Shown one piece after another: positions 50,578-59,829 of a DNA stretch of 64,000 nt. The first letter of the stretch is position 1; each line of letters opens with the position of its first letter. The notes under the pieces were generated by a model, which saw only the letters and a list, made by a program, of their open reading frames with translations, was not told the origin of the DNA and made no database searches. The stretch comes from Pseudomonas fluorescens (GTDB lineage Bacteria; Pseudomonadota; Gammaproteobacteria; Pseudomonadales; Pseudomonadaceae), in NCBI RefSeq assembly GCF_002837185.1, contig NZ_KZ478003.1, positions 40,283-104,282 of the forward strand, given 5' to 3'. The position numbers were made by a program, and so were the translations under genes.

Positions 50578-53520
50578 TCAGATGCTTTCTGAGTTGTTCG
50601 ATAAGCTAGTGTTTTGCCGGGTACTGCGCCGACGTTCGGTGGTTATACGTGTAAGAACCGTGCCGCCGCTCAGGCGCAAACGCAGGTCTGGCGACCACTG
50701 GTTTTGTCCGTCCCGTTTGAGATGGGGCCCTGGGCGAGTCGTGTCCCTGTCGTCGACTATCATCACCCGCTCGCCCTCCAGCAGGTTGACCCTGTAGAGA
50801 AAGGGGTCGATAAATGCATGCCAGACGCCTTCTATCACATACAGCCCTCGACGCGGGCCGTAACGTATAGGTTCGGGTAGTGTGTCAGGACGATCCGCGT
50901 TTAACCTCATGACGTTCCACCACGCATACCTCGACAGTTTGTTTTTGACGTGGGTGTATGAAAACTCTAAGGCAGAATTGAGTTTTTTGTTGGGGCCAAG
51001 ATAGTAGCCTTCGCTGTGCTCGGTCAGCGGTGCGCCTTGGCTGCGTGGCCAGTGTTCCGGTGCCAGGCGAGGTGCGAGGGGGCGCATTACGCGGTTCTTC
51101 AATGTGGTTTCCAGAGGCGCGTGAGGGGTGCCATTTGGGGACCTTTCGACGAGTAATATGGCCAGGTTGACTATCATCTCGGCGGTCGCTGTCTCTCGTG
51201 CAACGGGGTCTTGGCTGTCGAGATTGGGCAAATAAGGCCGCAATTGGTTTGCCAGCTCGCACAGCCAAGGTGTGAGCAAGACAGGGTCTCGCCGCTGCGG
51301 CAGTAACAACGCATTGAACAGCGTACCGCCGGTTTCCAGCAGTGCGGTCCAGCGCTGGCTTGGCTGGGGCGCTGAGTTGCCATCGGCCTCATCGACCAAG
51401 GCCTTGACGTTGCAGTCGTAAAAGTAAGGCAGCAACTGTTCATAATATAAATAGGGCAGCCGCTCGTTACCTGCAGGCACCGCCAATTGTGCGGGGGTGG
51501 GAGGATCATCCGGGACAGGCTCGTCATCCAGGCCACCCGGCGGAATGTGCGGCGTTTGGAAACCACCCTTGTCATAGATTGCACGTGCTTCGATGGGTAG
51601 CCACGCCAGCACGCTCTGTTGCAGGTCTGTGGGTTGTGCGATCGCCTCCAACAGGGCTTCACGGGTCGCAAATTCGCGTAAGGACTCAGCGTATAGCGGG
51701 CGGTAAAGCACATGCGGGCCTTTCGTAACGTCCCACGCTTCAATGATGAACATGGCGTTGACCACGTCCGGTGCTGCTCCCGCTTGGCGCAACAGCGCCA
51801 ACTTACGCATGACGATCGACTGGTTGTCTACAAAGCGTTCGCCCTGATCTTCCAGCAATAGCGTGGCGACGTAGCGGACGCCCAAGGCGCTGATACCGCC
51901 CTCATTTTTCAGGTGCAGCTCAAGCGCCACCAACGGTAGTTGGTAGCGCAACTGCTCGGCGAACAGGCGCTTGCGCTCGGTCACTTCCGGGGCGGGGCTC
52001 AACAGGCGCGATTTGAGGTATTCGGGGTAAGTCTTGCCGATGTTGATCGTTTTGATCAAACCATCGGTGCGGGTGATGAAGTCCGCCGTCAACCAGTCGG
52101 GTAAGGCCAGACCGTCACGATGTGTCAGCGTGAAGGGCGCACGAGGGCATTCCTTCAGATTGGTTATGGCCAGTTCGGTCAGGCTCATTGGCGTGCCCGC
52201 CACCGACTGCGTTGTGCCGGAGGTGGTGGCATTGTGGGTAAAGGTGAGCAGCACTTTGTCGGGGGCATAGGCATCGGGTGACGGAGCTTGCTCGGCGCCC
52301 GGTTGTGCGCGTTGTTGTTCTGCACTCAGGGCCCTTGTCAACGCATCAACGGTAAAGGCCTGAAGATCCAGGATATCGCTGAGAAAGGTACGGCCCTTAT
52401 TGAGCAATTTGCTGCTGCTTACCCCGAAACTATAACGGCAGTAGTCTTTTTTCTGAGCCTCGGAGGTGCCGTGCAGCCACTGCGGTAATTGCGGGTTCAG
52501 GAAACGCTGATACTGCGAATTGACGTGGGTTGTGCTGGTAAAACAAGACGCTGGGTTGCTGAGTTCATGGTAAAGCGCTTGCGCAGTGGTCTGGCCAAGG
52601 TTACAGGGCAGGCGCACGGCTTGGACGTTGTTCAACTGCTGATTCAGGATGAGTTCTGCCTGATGCCCGAACACATGGTTCTGAAATTCGTAACGCTTAC
52701 AGCGTATTGAGTCGACGAGGTAGTGGTCGTTGATCCGGGCGCTCCAGTGCTGGTTGAACGCATCCATCGAGGCAAAGGGTTCGATTTTCCCTCCGGGATG
52801 GCATAACAGCACGGTGGTACGTGTCCCGACGGTGCGCCTGAGCAGCAGCTCAGGGGAAAATAGAACCGCGTTGCCGGTGCTGCTGCTCAAGTAGGTTTCC
52901 AGCTCGTAGACCCGTGTTCTTTCTTCTACGTATTTTGTAACGCGCTGACCATTGTCAGGAAGGTCGATGATTTGTTGCACAGACTCGCGCTCGAAATCGG
53001 TCAGCCCCGGTTGTCTCAGAGTGCTGATTTGCAGCGCTTGCGTGAGGGCATCGCTGAGCAAGCTCCAACGACTGGGTTGTTCGCTGATCGGGTTCCAGTA
53101 ATCGGTCATTGCGTCCTGTAGCCCGATCGGCAGCGACCAGGCCAATTCGTGAATCAGTTTCTCGATTTGTTTGATGTCCGGCGTCTCGCCCGCGGGTGTC
53201 TTGACGGGGTGGGGGACGTTCTCGGTGAGGAAAAATGCGTGTGAGCCAACGTCGCTGAAGTCTATCGGTGCTCCCGTTGCCAAATAGTCGAGGGCTTTTG
53301 TCGTGAGCCGCTCGAACGTATAACTGCCGTCGGCAGCGGGCATGGCCAGTTGCGTACGGGATAGATTCAGCGCCAGGCCCGGATATTTTTCGTCAATAGT
53401 TGCGGCCAGTGTTTTCAGTACAACGCTTTCAAGGTTCGGCCTGTCTGCAAACACAACGCTGACGGCGCCGGCCATGCTGGCGCTGTCAGTGGGTGGTGCG
53501 TTGGAGGGGGACGGTTGCAT
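50578..53520 (-). CDS. large toxin-like protein, DUF6543/dermonecrotic-domain type, copy B
   Basis: A 980-residue paralog of the preceding protein, collinear over its full length. Shared text includes TTKALDYLATG, FFLTE, QPSRWSLLSD, LCHPGGKIEPFASMDAFNQH, LALPDWLTADFITRTDGLI and LREFATREALLEAI. The end, GPHLKRDGQNQWSPDLRLRL, matches copy A and DUF6543-type proteins. ATG 53520 is chosen because GTGGAG lies upstream and the leader then aligns with that of copy A. A GTG at 53535 would add five residues. Neither signal peptide nor catalytic motif is seen. Differences are spread along the length, suggesting an old duplication under selection. Confidence 0.7.
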   Translation of the reverse strand: MQPSPSNAPPTDSASMAGAVSVVFADRPNLESVVLKTLAATIDEKYPGLALNLSRTQLAMPAADGSYTFERLTTKALDYLATGAPIDFSDVGSHAFFLTENVPHPVKTPAGETPDIKQIEKLIHELAWSLPIGLQDAMTDYWNPISEQPSRWSLLSDALTQALQISTLRQPGLTDFERESVQQIIDLPDNGQRVTKYVEERTRVYELETYLSSSTGNAVLFSPELLLRRTVGTRTTVLLCHPGGKIEPFASMDAFNQHWSARINDHYLVDSIRCKRYEFQNHVFGHQAELILNQQLNNVQAVRLPCNLGQTTAQALYHELSNPASCFTSTTHVNSQYQRFLNPQLPQWLHGTSEAQKKDYCRYSFGVSSSKLLNKGRTFLSDILDLQAFTVDALTRALSAEQQRAQPGAEQAPSPDAYAPDKVLLTFTHNATTSGTTQSVAGTPMSLTELAITNLKECPRAPFTLTHRDGLALPDWLTADFITRTDGLIKTINIGKTYPEYLKSRLLSPAPEVTERKRLFAEQLRYQLPLVALELHLKNEGGISALGVRYVATLLLEDQGERFVDNQSIVMRKLALLRQAGAAPDVVNAMFIIEAWDVTKGPHVLYRPLYAESLREFATREALLEAIAQPTDLQQSVLAWLPIEARAIYDKGGFQTPHIPPGGLDDEPVPDDPPTPAQLAVPAGNERLPYLYYEQLLPYFYDCNVKALVDEADGNSAPQPSQRWTALLETGGTLFNALLLPQRRDPVLLTPWLCELANQLRPYLPNLDSQDPVARETATAEMIVNLAILLVERSPNGTPHAPLETTLKNRVMRPLAPRLAPEHWPRSQGAPLTEHSEGYYLGPNKKLNSALEFSYTHVKNKLSRYAWWNVMRLNADRPDTLPEPIRYGPRRGLYVIEGVWHAFIDPFLYRVNLLEGERVMIVDDRDTTRPGPHLKRDGQNQWSPDLRLRLSGGTVLTRITTERRRSTRQNTSLSNNSESI

Positions 53521-53613
53521 TAAGAGAGACTCCACGTTTGTCGATCAAACATCACAGTGATGCTCGACTACTTAACGCTGATCTCTCGGTGAAGAAGGGG
53601 TAGACGGTTACCC
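53521..53613 (-). promoter_or_regulatory. leader of toxin-like copy B, conserved with copy A
   Basis: This aligns with the copy A leader, sharing the TCCACG, TTAACGC and GGGGTAG stretches at nearly identical offsets from the start codon. Conservation outside coding sequence suggests that the promoter or message leader matters. Confidence 0.5.
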
Positions 53614-53687
53614 CATGCTGGTCAGGGGCTTAGGTTGATGCAGCAATTTGCCCTATCATGAGGTCTTTCCCCTTGATGATTGATGTC

Positions 53688-53984
53688 ATGACTGCCGACA
53701 CCGCTACTTTGCTCGATGCGTTTAAAGATTGCCAGATGGTCGAAATTGATGGGTTGCATACCTTTGATTTCAGCCTGGATGACCAACTGCTGCTGATCAC
53801 CTGCATGGATGGCCGCGCTGAGAAACGCTGGAGCTTCAGTCTGGAGCAAGTCAATGCGGCGGTGTTTGATCAAACCTTGCAAAGCTGGACCCTTACCGGT
53901 GACTCGGGCGAGCATCGCCTGGTTTGCATGAGTGGTGTCACCGGCAACAATAACGACGAGGACGAAGCGGATGATGATGCGTAA
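53688..53984 (+). CDS. DUF5629-like small protein
   Basis: A small cytoplasmic protein of 98 residues from ATG 53688 (MTADTATLLDAFKDCQMVEI). In-frame ATGs at 53676 and 53658 would add 4 or 10 residues, and none has a strong ribosome site. The core EIDGLHTFDFSLDDQLLLI followed by KRWSFSLEQVNAAVFD recalls the DUF5629 family of Pseudomonas, named from memory. The function is unknown. The tail is highly acidic (DEDEADDDA). The next gene starts inside its end, 14 bases before the stop, so the two are co-translated. Confidence 0.68.
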   Translation: MTADTATLLDAFKDCQMVEIDGLHTFDFSLDDQLLLITCMDGRAEKRWSFSLEQVNAAVFDQTLQSWTLTGDSGEHRLVCMSGVTGNNNDEDEADDDA

Positions 53985-55146
53985 ATTCTGGCCCCTGCTG
54001 ATGGCCGGCAGTGTTGGCGCGATGTCGGTGCAGGCCGCACCGGCCGATACCCATGCACTGTTGGTCGGCAGCTATACCGCCGGCAGCAGCGAAGGGATCT
54101 ATCGCCTGCAATTCGACAGCCGTACCGGGCAGTTCAGCGGCAAGCCGGTGCTGGCGGCGAAAACCGCCAACCCGTCCTGGCTGACGCTTTCCAAGGACCA
54201 GACGCAGCTGTTTGTGGTCAACGAAAACGGTCCGGGTCAGGACGATGTGGTCGGTCGCGTCAGCAGCTACCGCATCGATCCGCAGAACCATCAGCTTACC
54301 CTGATCAATCAGGTGCAGAGCCTGGGCAATGAGCCGACCCACTCCAGTGTGGCCGCCGACGGGCGTTATCTGTTTGTCGCCAACTATTCGGTGGTGGAAG
54401 ACCCGGGCGGAAGCCTGGCGATTTTGCCGCTGGACACCCGCGGCAAGCTGTCGGCGCCGGTGCAGTTGAGCGGGCACCCGGCCAGCGGTGTGAACCCTGA
54501 ACGCCAGGCTTCCAACCACGTGCATTCGGTGGTGTCGTCGCCGGACGGCAAGTATGTATTCGTGCAGGACCTGGGTGCGGACAAAGTGTTTGCCTACCGC
54601 TACGACCCCAAGGCCAACCACGAGCTGCCGCTGACCCCGGCCGAGCCGGCCGCCGTGCAACTGCCACCGGGCAGCGGCCCGCGCCACTTGCTGTTCAGCG
54701 CCGATGGCAAGCATGCCTGGCTGACCACCGAGATGAGCGCCCAGGTGGCGGTCTTCGACTACAACGATGGCAAGCTTGCGCAAACCCAGTTGGTGGATTT
54801 CGCCGCCGGCCAACCGGTGTCCGATAAAGCCGGCGCTGCGCTGCACGCCTCCAGCGATGGCAAGTTTCTCTACGTCAGCAACCGTGGCACGGCCAATCAA
54901 CTTGTCGTCTTCAGCATCGACCCGGCCACCGCGCACCTCAAGGAAATCCAGCGTCGCTCGGTCGAAGGCGACCACCCGCGCGAGTTCAGCCTGGACCCGA
55001 GCGGCAAGTTCCTGCTGATCGCCAACCAGAAAAGCAATGAAATCGTGGTGGTCGAGCGCGACCCCAAGACCGGCCTGCTGGGTAAAACCGTGCAGAAATT
55101 GCCGATCGATGCGCCGAGTGACCTCAAGTTCCTGGTGCGTCAATAA
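53971..55146 (+). CDS. exported lactonase-like seven-bladed beta-propeller
   Basis: A 391-residue protein of the lactonase family (6-phosphogluconolactonase type, PF10282). The signal peptide (KFWPLLMAGSVGAMSVQA) indicates export, so it is unlikely to be the cytosolic pentose-phosphate enzyme. Propeller repeats include PTHSSVAADGRYLFVANY, HVHSVVSSPDGKYVFVQDLG, GPRHLLFSADGKHAWLT and HPREFSLDPSGKFLLIANQ. Conserved His and Arg of the family are present in these repeats. It starts at the first of three ATG-like codons at 53971 behind GAGGACGAAG. The substrate may be a periplasmic sugar lactone, which is inference. Confidence 0.87.
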   Translation: MMMRKFWPLLMAGSVGAMSVQAAPADTHALLVGSYTAGSSEGIYRLQFDSRTGQFSGKPVLAAKTANPSWLTLSKDQTQLFVVNENGPGQDDVVGRVSSYRIDPQNHQLTLINQVQSLGNEPTHSSVAADGRYLFVANYSVVEDPGGSLAILPLDTRGKLSAPVQLSGHPASGVNPERQASNHVHSVVSSPDGKYVFVQDLGADKVFAYRYDPKANHELPLTPAEPAAVQLPPGSGPRHLLFSADGKHAWLTTEMSAQVAVFDYNDGKLAQTQLVDFAAGQPVSDKAGAALHASSDGKFLYVSNRGTANQLVVFSIDPATAHLKEIQRRSVEGDHPREFSLDPSGKFLLIANQKSNEIVVVERDPKTGLLGKTVQKLPIDAPSDLKFLVRQ

Positions 55147-55150
55147 GCCA

Positions 55151-55173
55151 CAGGCCCCAAAACGCGGGGCCTG
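55151..55173 (+). terminator. hairpin after lactonase gene
   Basis: CAGGCCCC pairs with GGGGCCTG around AAAACGC, five bases after the stop codon. Only a weak T-rich stretch follows. Confidence 0.5.
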
Positions 55174-55301
55174 AGCTTTACTATTAATTTTATTGATGAC
55201 GGCTACTGTTTCAAAGCATTTCTAAGGTTCAACCCTCGGGCGTAAGTTGGGTTCCAAGGCCTCCCCGGCCACCAAAACGAACGCACACGAGGGTTACCGC
55301 T

Positions 55302-55481
55302 ATGAACTTCAATCTTTTCTCGATCATCGCCGCTTCCGCTGTTTCCGCGACCGTAGCCCTGCCTGCGGCAGCCAGCGTGGACGTCACCAGCAAAAAATCC
55401 GGCACCACTGCCTATACCCAGAAGTACCTGCAACAAAGCGCCAACTTCTATGCCGCACTGGATCACAAGACCCAGGGCTGA
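55302..55481 (+). CDS. 59-residue secreted peptide
   Basis: A short open frame beginning MNFNLFSIIAASAVSATVAL, a signal peptide probably cut after AAAS at about residue 25. The mature peptide of about 34 residues (VDVTSKKSGTTAYTQKYLQQ, then SANFYAALDHKTQG) is polar and lacks Cys. GAGGG lies about 10 bases before the ATG. It stands alone between a hairpin and a REPIN. I do not recognise a family. Similar short exported proteins are common in Pseudomonas and usually unannotated. Confidence 0.6.
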   Translation: MNFNLFSIIAASAVSATVALPAAASVDVTSKKSGTTAYTQKYLQQSANFYAALDHKTQG

Positions 55482-55488
55482 CACAGAT

Positions 55489-55587
55489 CAACCTGTGGGA
55501 GGGGGCTTGCCCCCGATAGCAATCTGTCAGACAACGCACCGATGACTGATAGACCGCAATCGGGGGCAAGCCCCCTCCCACAGGTTG
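55489..55587. repeat. REPIN downstream of the secreted peptide gene
   Basis: The left arm CAACCTGTGGGAGGGGGCTT and the right arm, its exact complement ending CCTCCCACAGGTTG, flank a 40-base middle. It lies between the convergent 59-residue ORF and the GST gene. Confidence 0.93.
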
Positions 55588-55600
55588 ATTGATGTTGGTT

Positions 55601-56194
55601 TCAGGGTTTTGCCATCACCGCCATAAACAGCGGTGACTCCAGAATCCGCTGCAGCCACGCCTGAAGCCGCCGATACGGCGCCCCCGCAAACCATTCACGA
55701 TCCACATGAGCGAACTGTCGCACGAACGGCACCACCGCCGCGTCCGCCAGGCTCAGGTGCCCGGCGAGCAAGTACTCACGGTCCGCCAGCAAGTCCTCCA
55801 GCTTCTGCAGGAACACCTCACCCTCGGCCCGATAATGTTCCATTGGTTGTTCGGGGTAGCGCTCGGCGTACTTGTATCGATTCAAGTGATGTTTGAACAC
55901 CTGGTCATTCTCGGCAATCAACGCCAGCACCGCAGGGTCGCCTTGCAGCAGCCAATCATCGGGATCGTGCTGCGCCAGCGCCCATTGCATGATCTCCAGG
56001 CTTTCCTCGATCACCCGGCCGTCAAGGCTCAACACCGGCACGGTGCCCTTGGGCGACAACGCCAGCATTTGCGCCGGTTTGGCCTTGAGGCTCACCTCGA
56101 TGATCTCGACCGGTACGCCTGAATAGCGCAGCGCCAACCGCGCGCGCATGGCATAGGGGCAGCGCCGGAACGAATACAGCAGCGCCTCGCTCAC
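55601..56194 (-). CDS. glutathione S-transferase family protein
   Basis: A 197-residue GST-like protein. The thioredoxin-fold half carries CPYA at residues 12-15 (FRRCPYAMRARLAL), a Cys-containing active site as in omega-class GSTs and glutaredoxin 2, and the cis-Pro segment KGTVPVL. EESLEIMQWAL gives the Glu-Ser glutathione contact. The C-terminal half is helical with LSLADAAVVPFV. The ATG overlaps the sbcC stop (ATGA), so it is the third gene of the sbcD-sbcC operon. A direct link to DNA repair is not implied. Confidence 0.9.
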   Translation of the reverse strand: MSEALLYSFRRCPYAMRARLALRYSGVPVEIIEVSLKAKPAQMLALSPKGTVPVLSLDGRVIEESLEIMQWALAQHDPDDWLLQGDPAVLALIAENDQVFKHHLNRYKYAERYPEQPMEHYRAEGEVFLQKLEDLLADREYLLAGHLSLADAAVVPFVRQFAHVDREWFAGAPYRRLQAWLQRILESPLFMAVMAKP

Positions 56195-59100
56195 TTGACC
56201 TCCAGGGTGCTCAAGCCGTTGCCCTGGCGCTTGACCTGGATCTGCACCGGGATGCGTTCGTGCATTTCCTGCACGTGGGAGATCACCGCCACTTTGCGCC
56301 CCTGGGCCTGCAAACCGTCCAGGGCATCCATGGCCAGTTGCAGGGATTCGGGGTCGAGGCTGCCGAAACCTTCGTCGATAAACAGCGACTCGATCTTCAA
56401 GGTACTGGAAGCCATCGAGGCCAGGCCGAGGGCGAGCGCCAGGGAGACGAGGAAGGTTTCGCCGCCTGACAGCGAGTGCACCGAGCGCAGCTCGTCGCCC
56501 ATCTCGGTGTCCATCACCAGCAGGCCAAGCATGCTGCCGCCGCGTTTAAGGCGGTAGCGGCGCACCAGTTGGCGCAATTGCACGTTGGCATGGTGCACCA
56601 GCAGGTCGAGGTTGTAGGCCTGGGCGATTTTGCGGAACGTGTCGCCGGTGGCCGAGCCGATCAGCGCATTCAGGCGGGCCCAACGCTGCCATTGGTCATA
56701 GGCCTTGGCGATCTGTTCGGCCAGGGCGTGGTTGGCGTCCTGGCGTCGCTGGTCTTCGGCCTGGCGGGCGCGCAGTTCGGCGCAGTGTTTCTCGCCCTCG
56801 GCCAGTTGCTGGTTGAGCGCGGCGAGGCTGGTGTCCAGCTGTTCGGCGTCCAGGTTGCCGGTGTGCAAGGCCTGATGCTCGGCGAGGCGCTGTTCGCGCT
56901 CCTGCAGCAAAACCTTGGCCTGCTCGACGGCTTTTTCGCGGGTGTGCAGCTGCTGGCGCAGGTCTGTGACCTGGGCCTCGTCGAAGGCCAGCAGACGGGC
57001 CAGGCCTTCATCATCGAGCTCGGGGTGCGCGGCGCGCCACGCATTGATACGCGTGTCCAGGGCCTGTTGCTCCGTCTCGAGCGCTTGCTGACGTTCAAGC
57101 AGGGCCTTGAGATCGGCGACCAGTTGCACCAGCGCCGTGTGCACCGCGTGCAACTCCTGGCTGGCGTCGGCTTCGCTTTGCCGCGCCTGGGTGACGGCCT
57201 GGTCCAGCTGCTGTTGCCACTGTTCGGCACTCTTGTGCTCGCCGAGCAGGGCGCTGAGTTTGGCCTCGGCGTCGTGTTGCTGGGTGCAGAGCTGCGCGAC
57301 CTGCAGATTCAGTGCTTCCAACTGCTGCTGGCGATGCTGCTGATGGGTCTGTTGTTTTTCAATGGCCTGCTGGCGCGCTTGCTGTTCCGCCAGTTCATCG
57401 CGCTGATGGGCCAGTTGTTCGAGACGCTGGCTGACCTGCTGGTCAAGCTGCAGGAAGGTCGCCGCCGGCTCACTGCGCAAGCCTTCCAGGGTTGCGGCGG
57501 GCAACAGGCTGGCGAAGCTGGCGAGCTCCGTATCGAGGCGCTCGCGGTCACTGGCCAGGGCGCGCTGCTGGTCGAGCAACACTTGGCGGGCCTGCTGGCT
57601 GGCGTCCTGGGCGGTCTGCAACTGCTGCTGCAAACGGCCGGCGTTTTGTTGCAGGTTGAGCAGGGCGCCCTGGCGCTGTTCGTCCTGGGCGATGCTTTGC
57701 GTCAGTTGGGCCAGTTGCTGGGCCAGCCAGTCGGTGCGTTTGACGGCGTCCTGATGCAACAGCGTCGCGTACAGTGGGTGCGCTTCAAGGCTCGGCGCCA
57801 ACGCCTGCTGCTGCAGCGCCAGCTGTTCCTGTTGTGCCAAAAATTCCTTTTGTTGAGCGATCAGCCCACCCACTTCGCCGCGTAGCTCGGTGAGTGTTTC
57901 CTTGAGGCGCTCGACGGCTTGCTGCGCTGCGGCCTCTTCGCTTTCATCGTGGCGACCCAGGCTCTGCAACAGCGCTTCGGGCTGGTGATATGGATGTTCG
58001 TGGCTGCCGCACACCGGGCAGGGCTGGTCATCCTGCAACTGTTCGCGCAGTTCCTCGACGCTGGCACTGCGGGCCAGGCGCTGGCGCTCCAGCAGTTGTT
58101 TGGTCACCGTCAGGGTTTGCTCGGCCACCGTCAGTTCGGCTTTGGTTTGCAGGCCGGTCTGGTTCAGTTGCTCGCGTTGCTGCGCCGCGTCGGTGAGTTT
58201 TTGCGCCAGGGCGCCGGCCTGTGTGTCGAGCTGCTGCTGACTGCCCCACAAGCGGGCGAGGTCTTCGAAGGCGCGTTGTTGCTTGCGATTGTCCTGCAGG
58301 AGGCTGGCGAGCAATTGAATCTGTTCGGCCACCGCGTGCGGTTCGGCGCCGGCCTCCTGGTACAGCAGGTCCAGGGCTTCGCGTTGCTGGGTAAATTGCT
58401 CGACGGCGGCGTTGACGCGCTGTTCAAGTTGCGGCAGTTCGGCCTCGCCCTGTTTCAGGCGATTGCCGATTATCATCAGTTGTTGCAGGCGGTCGCGGTA
58501 GGCCGTCCAGGCATCGCTCAATGGCGCGAGGGTGGCGCTGCGCTCCAGTTCGGTGGCCAGGCTTTGCAGACGCTCGGCGACCTGGGCCTGCTTGTCCTGC
58601 AGGCCCTTGAGCAAGGCTTGGCCTTCGCGGCAGGCGCTTTCATGCTGCTGTTTGTCCTCGGTGCGCTTGGCCAGGTCTTTGGTCAAGTGGGTGAGGGTGG
58701 TCTGTTCTTCGAAGGCCTGGCGCAGCAAGGGCGCGGCGTGTGCCTGGTTCTGCTGGGCTTGGGTCAGGGCCGATTGAGCGGCGGCCTGCTGTTGTTGTGC
58801 CTGTTCCTGGCGACTGTGCAGCGCGGTTTGTTGCTCAAGGTGCTGTTGAATCTGCGCGGCGAGCGGGGCCAGCAATGCGTCGAGTTCAGCGCGCCGCACG
58901 AAGTGATGGCGCTGCGGCGCGAGCTGGTCCAGGCGCGTCAGGTCCTGGCGCTGCTGGCCTTGGCTGTCCCACAATTGTTGGGCTTGCTGCAGCTGCTCGG
59001 CGGCGCTTTGCTGGCGCTCCTGCCACTCGCGCAACTCCTTGAGCCAGGTGTGCTGCAACTCCAACTGCTTGAGTTGGGCCTGCTGGGTTTTGAGTTGCTG

Positions 59101-59829
59101 TTGTGCCTGGCCCAGCTGTTGATCCAGCTCGGCGCGCGCTTCGCCAGACAGAGGCACCACGCCGCTGGCCTGGTCCTGCAACTGTTTGTGAACGTCCCTG
59201 GCATCCTTGGCCTTATCGAACGCACGGCGACCCAGTTGGGTATACAGCGCGGTGTCGGTAAGTTTTTCCAGCAGTTCGCTGCGCTCGTTGTCGTTGGCCT
59301 TGAGAAAGGCGCTGAACTCGCTTTGCGCCAGCAGCACCGCGCGGGTGAATTGTTCGAAGTTCAGGCCCAGGGCCAGTTCCAGCTGGGTCTTGTATTCGGT
59401 TTTCTGACTGGCCAGCAGCTGTTCGCTGTCCAGGTCGATCAGGCTCTGGCGGCTGTTCTGCAACTTGCCGCTGGCCTTGTCGCGCGCGCGATTGGCTTCC
59501 CAGCGTGCACGGTAGCGGCGGCCGCTGACGCCGACGAAATCCACCTCGGCATAGCCGCCGCCGGTGCCCCGCCTGAGCAGGGTGCGCGGGTCGCCGATGG
59601 AAATGTCGCTGTCGGCATCCGGCATCTTGGCCTGGCCGGTATCACCCAGGCGCGGCACCGCGCCAAACAGCGCCAGGCACAGCGCATCGAGCAAGGTGCT
59701 CTTGCCGGCGCCGGTCGGCCCGGTGATCGCAAACAGACCGGCACTGGCCAGCGGCTCGGCGGTGAAGTCGATTTCGAACGGCCCGGCCAGGGACGCCAGG
59801 TTTTTCAGGCGGATGGCGAGGATCTTCAT
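56191..59829 (-). CDS. sbcC: nuclease complex ATPase SbcC
   Basis: A 1212-residue SMC-like ATPase, partner of SbcD in the nuclease that opens DNA hairpins and ends. Walker A GPTGAGKST is at residues 37-45. Two long coiled coils very rich in Gln, Leu and Ala flank the zinc hook CPVCGSHEHPYH (about residue 603). The C-terminal lobe has the signature LSGGETFLVSLALALGL and Walker B ESLFIDEGFGSLD. Length is typical of pseudomonad SbcC. It starts 4 bases inside the end of sbcD. Confidence 0.95.
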   Translation of the reverse strand: MKILAIRLKNLASLAGPFEIDFTAEPLASAGLFAITGPTGAGKSTLLDALCLALFGAVPRLGDTGQAKMPDADSDISIGDPRTLLRRGTGGGYAEVDFVGVSGRRYRARWEANRARDKASGKLQNSRQSLIDLDSEQLLASQKTEYKTQLELALGLNFEQFTRAVLLAQSEFSAFLKANDNERSELLEKLTDTALYTQLGRRAFDKAKDARDVHKQLQDQASGVVPLSGEARAELDQQLGQAQQQLKTQQAQLKQLELQHTWLKELREWQERQQSAAEQLQQAQQLWDSQGQQRQDLTRLDQLAPQRHHFVRRAELDALLAPLAAQIQQHLEQQTALHSRQEQAQQQQAAAQSALTQAQQNQAHAAPLLRQAFEEQTTLTHLTKDLAKRTEDKQQHESACREGQALLKGLQDKQAQVAERLQSLATELERSATLAPLSDAWTAYRDRLQQLMIIGNRLKQGEAELPQLEQRVNAAVEQFTQQREALDLLYQEAGAEPHAVAEQIQLLASLLQDNRKQQRAFEDLARLWGSQQQLDTQAGALAQKLTDAAQQREQLNQTGLQTKAELTVAEQTLTVTKQLLERQRLARSASVEELREQLQDDQPCPVCGSHEHPYHQPEALLQSLGRHDESEEAAAQQAVERLKETLTELRGEVGGLIAQQKEFLAQQEQLALQQQALAPSLEAHPLYATLLHQDAVKRTDWLAQQLAQLTQSIAQDEQRQGALLNLQQNAGRLQQQLQTAQDASQQARQVLLDQQRALASDRERLDTELASFASLLPAATLEGLRSEPAATFLQLDQQVSQRLEQLAHQRDELAEQQARQQAIEKQQTHQQHRQQQLEALNLQVAQLCTQQHDAEAKLSALLGEHKSAEQWQQQLDQAVTQARQSEADASQELHAVHTALVQLVADLKALLERQQALETEQQALDTRINAWRAAHPELDDEGLARLLAFDEAQVTDLRQQLHTREKAVEQAKVLLQEREQRLAEHQALHTGNLDAEQLDTSLAALNQQLAEGEKHCAELRARQAEDQRRQDANHALAEQIAKAYDQWQRWARLNALIGSATGDTFRKIAQAYNLDLLVHHANVQLRQLVRRYRLKRGGSMLGLLVMDTEMGDELRSVHSLSGGETFLVSLALALGLASMASSTLKIESLFIDEGFGSLDPESLQLAMDALDGLQAQGRKVAVISHVQEMHERIPVQIQVKRQGNGLSTLEVK

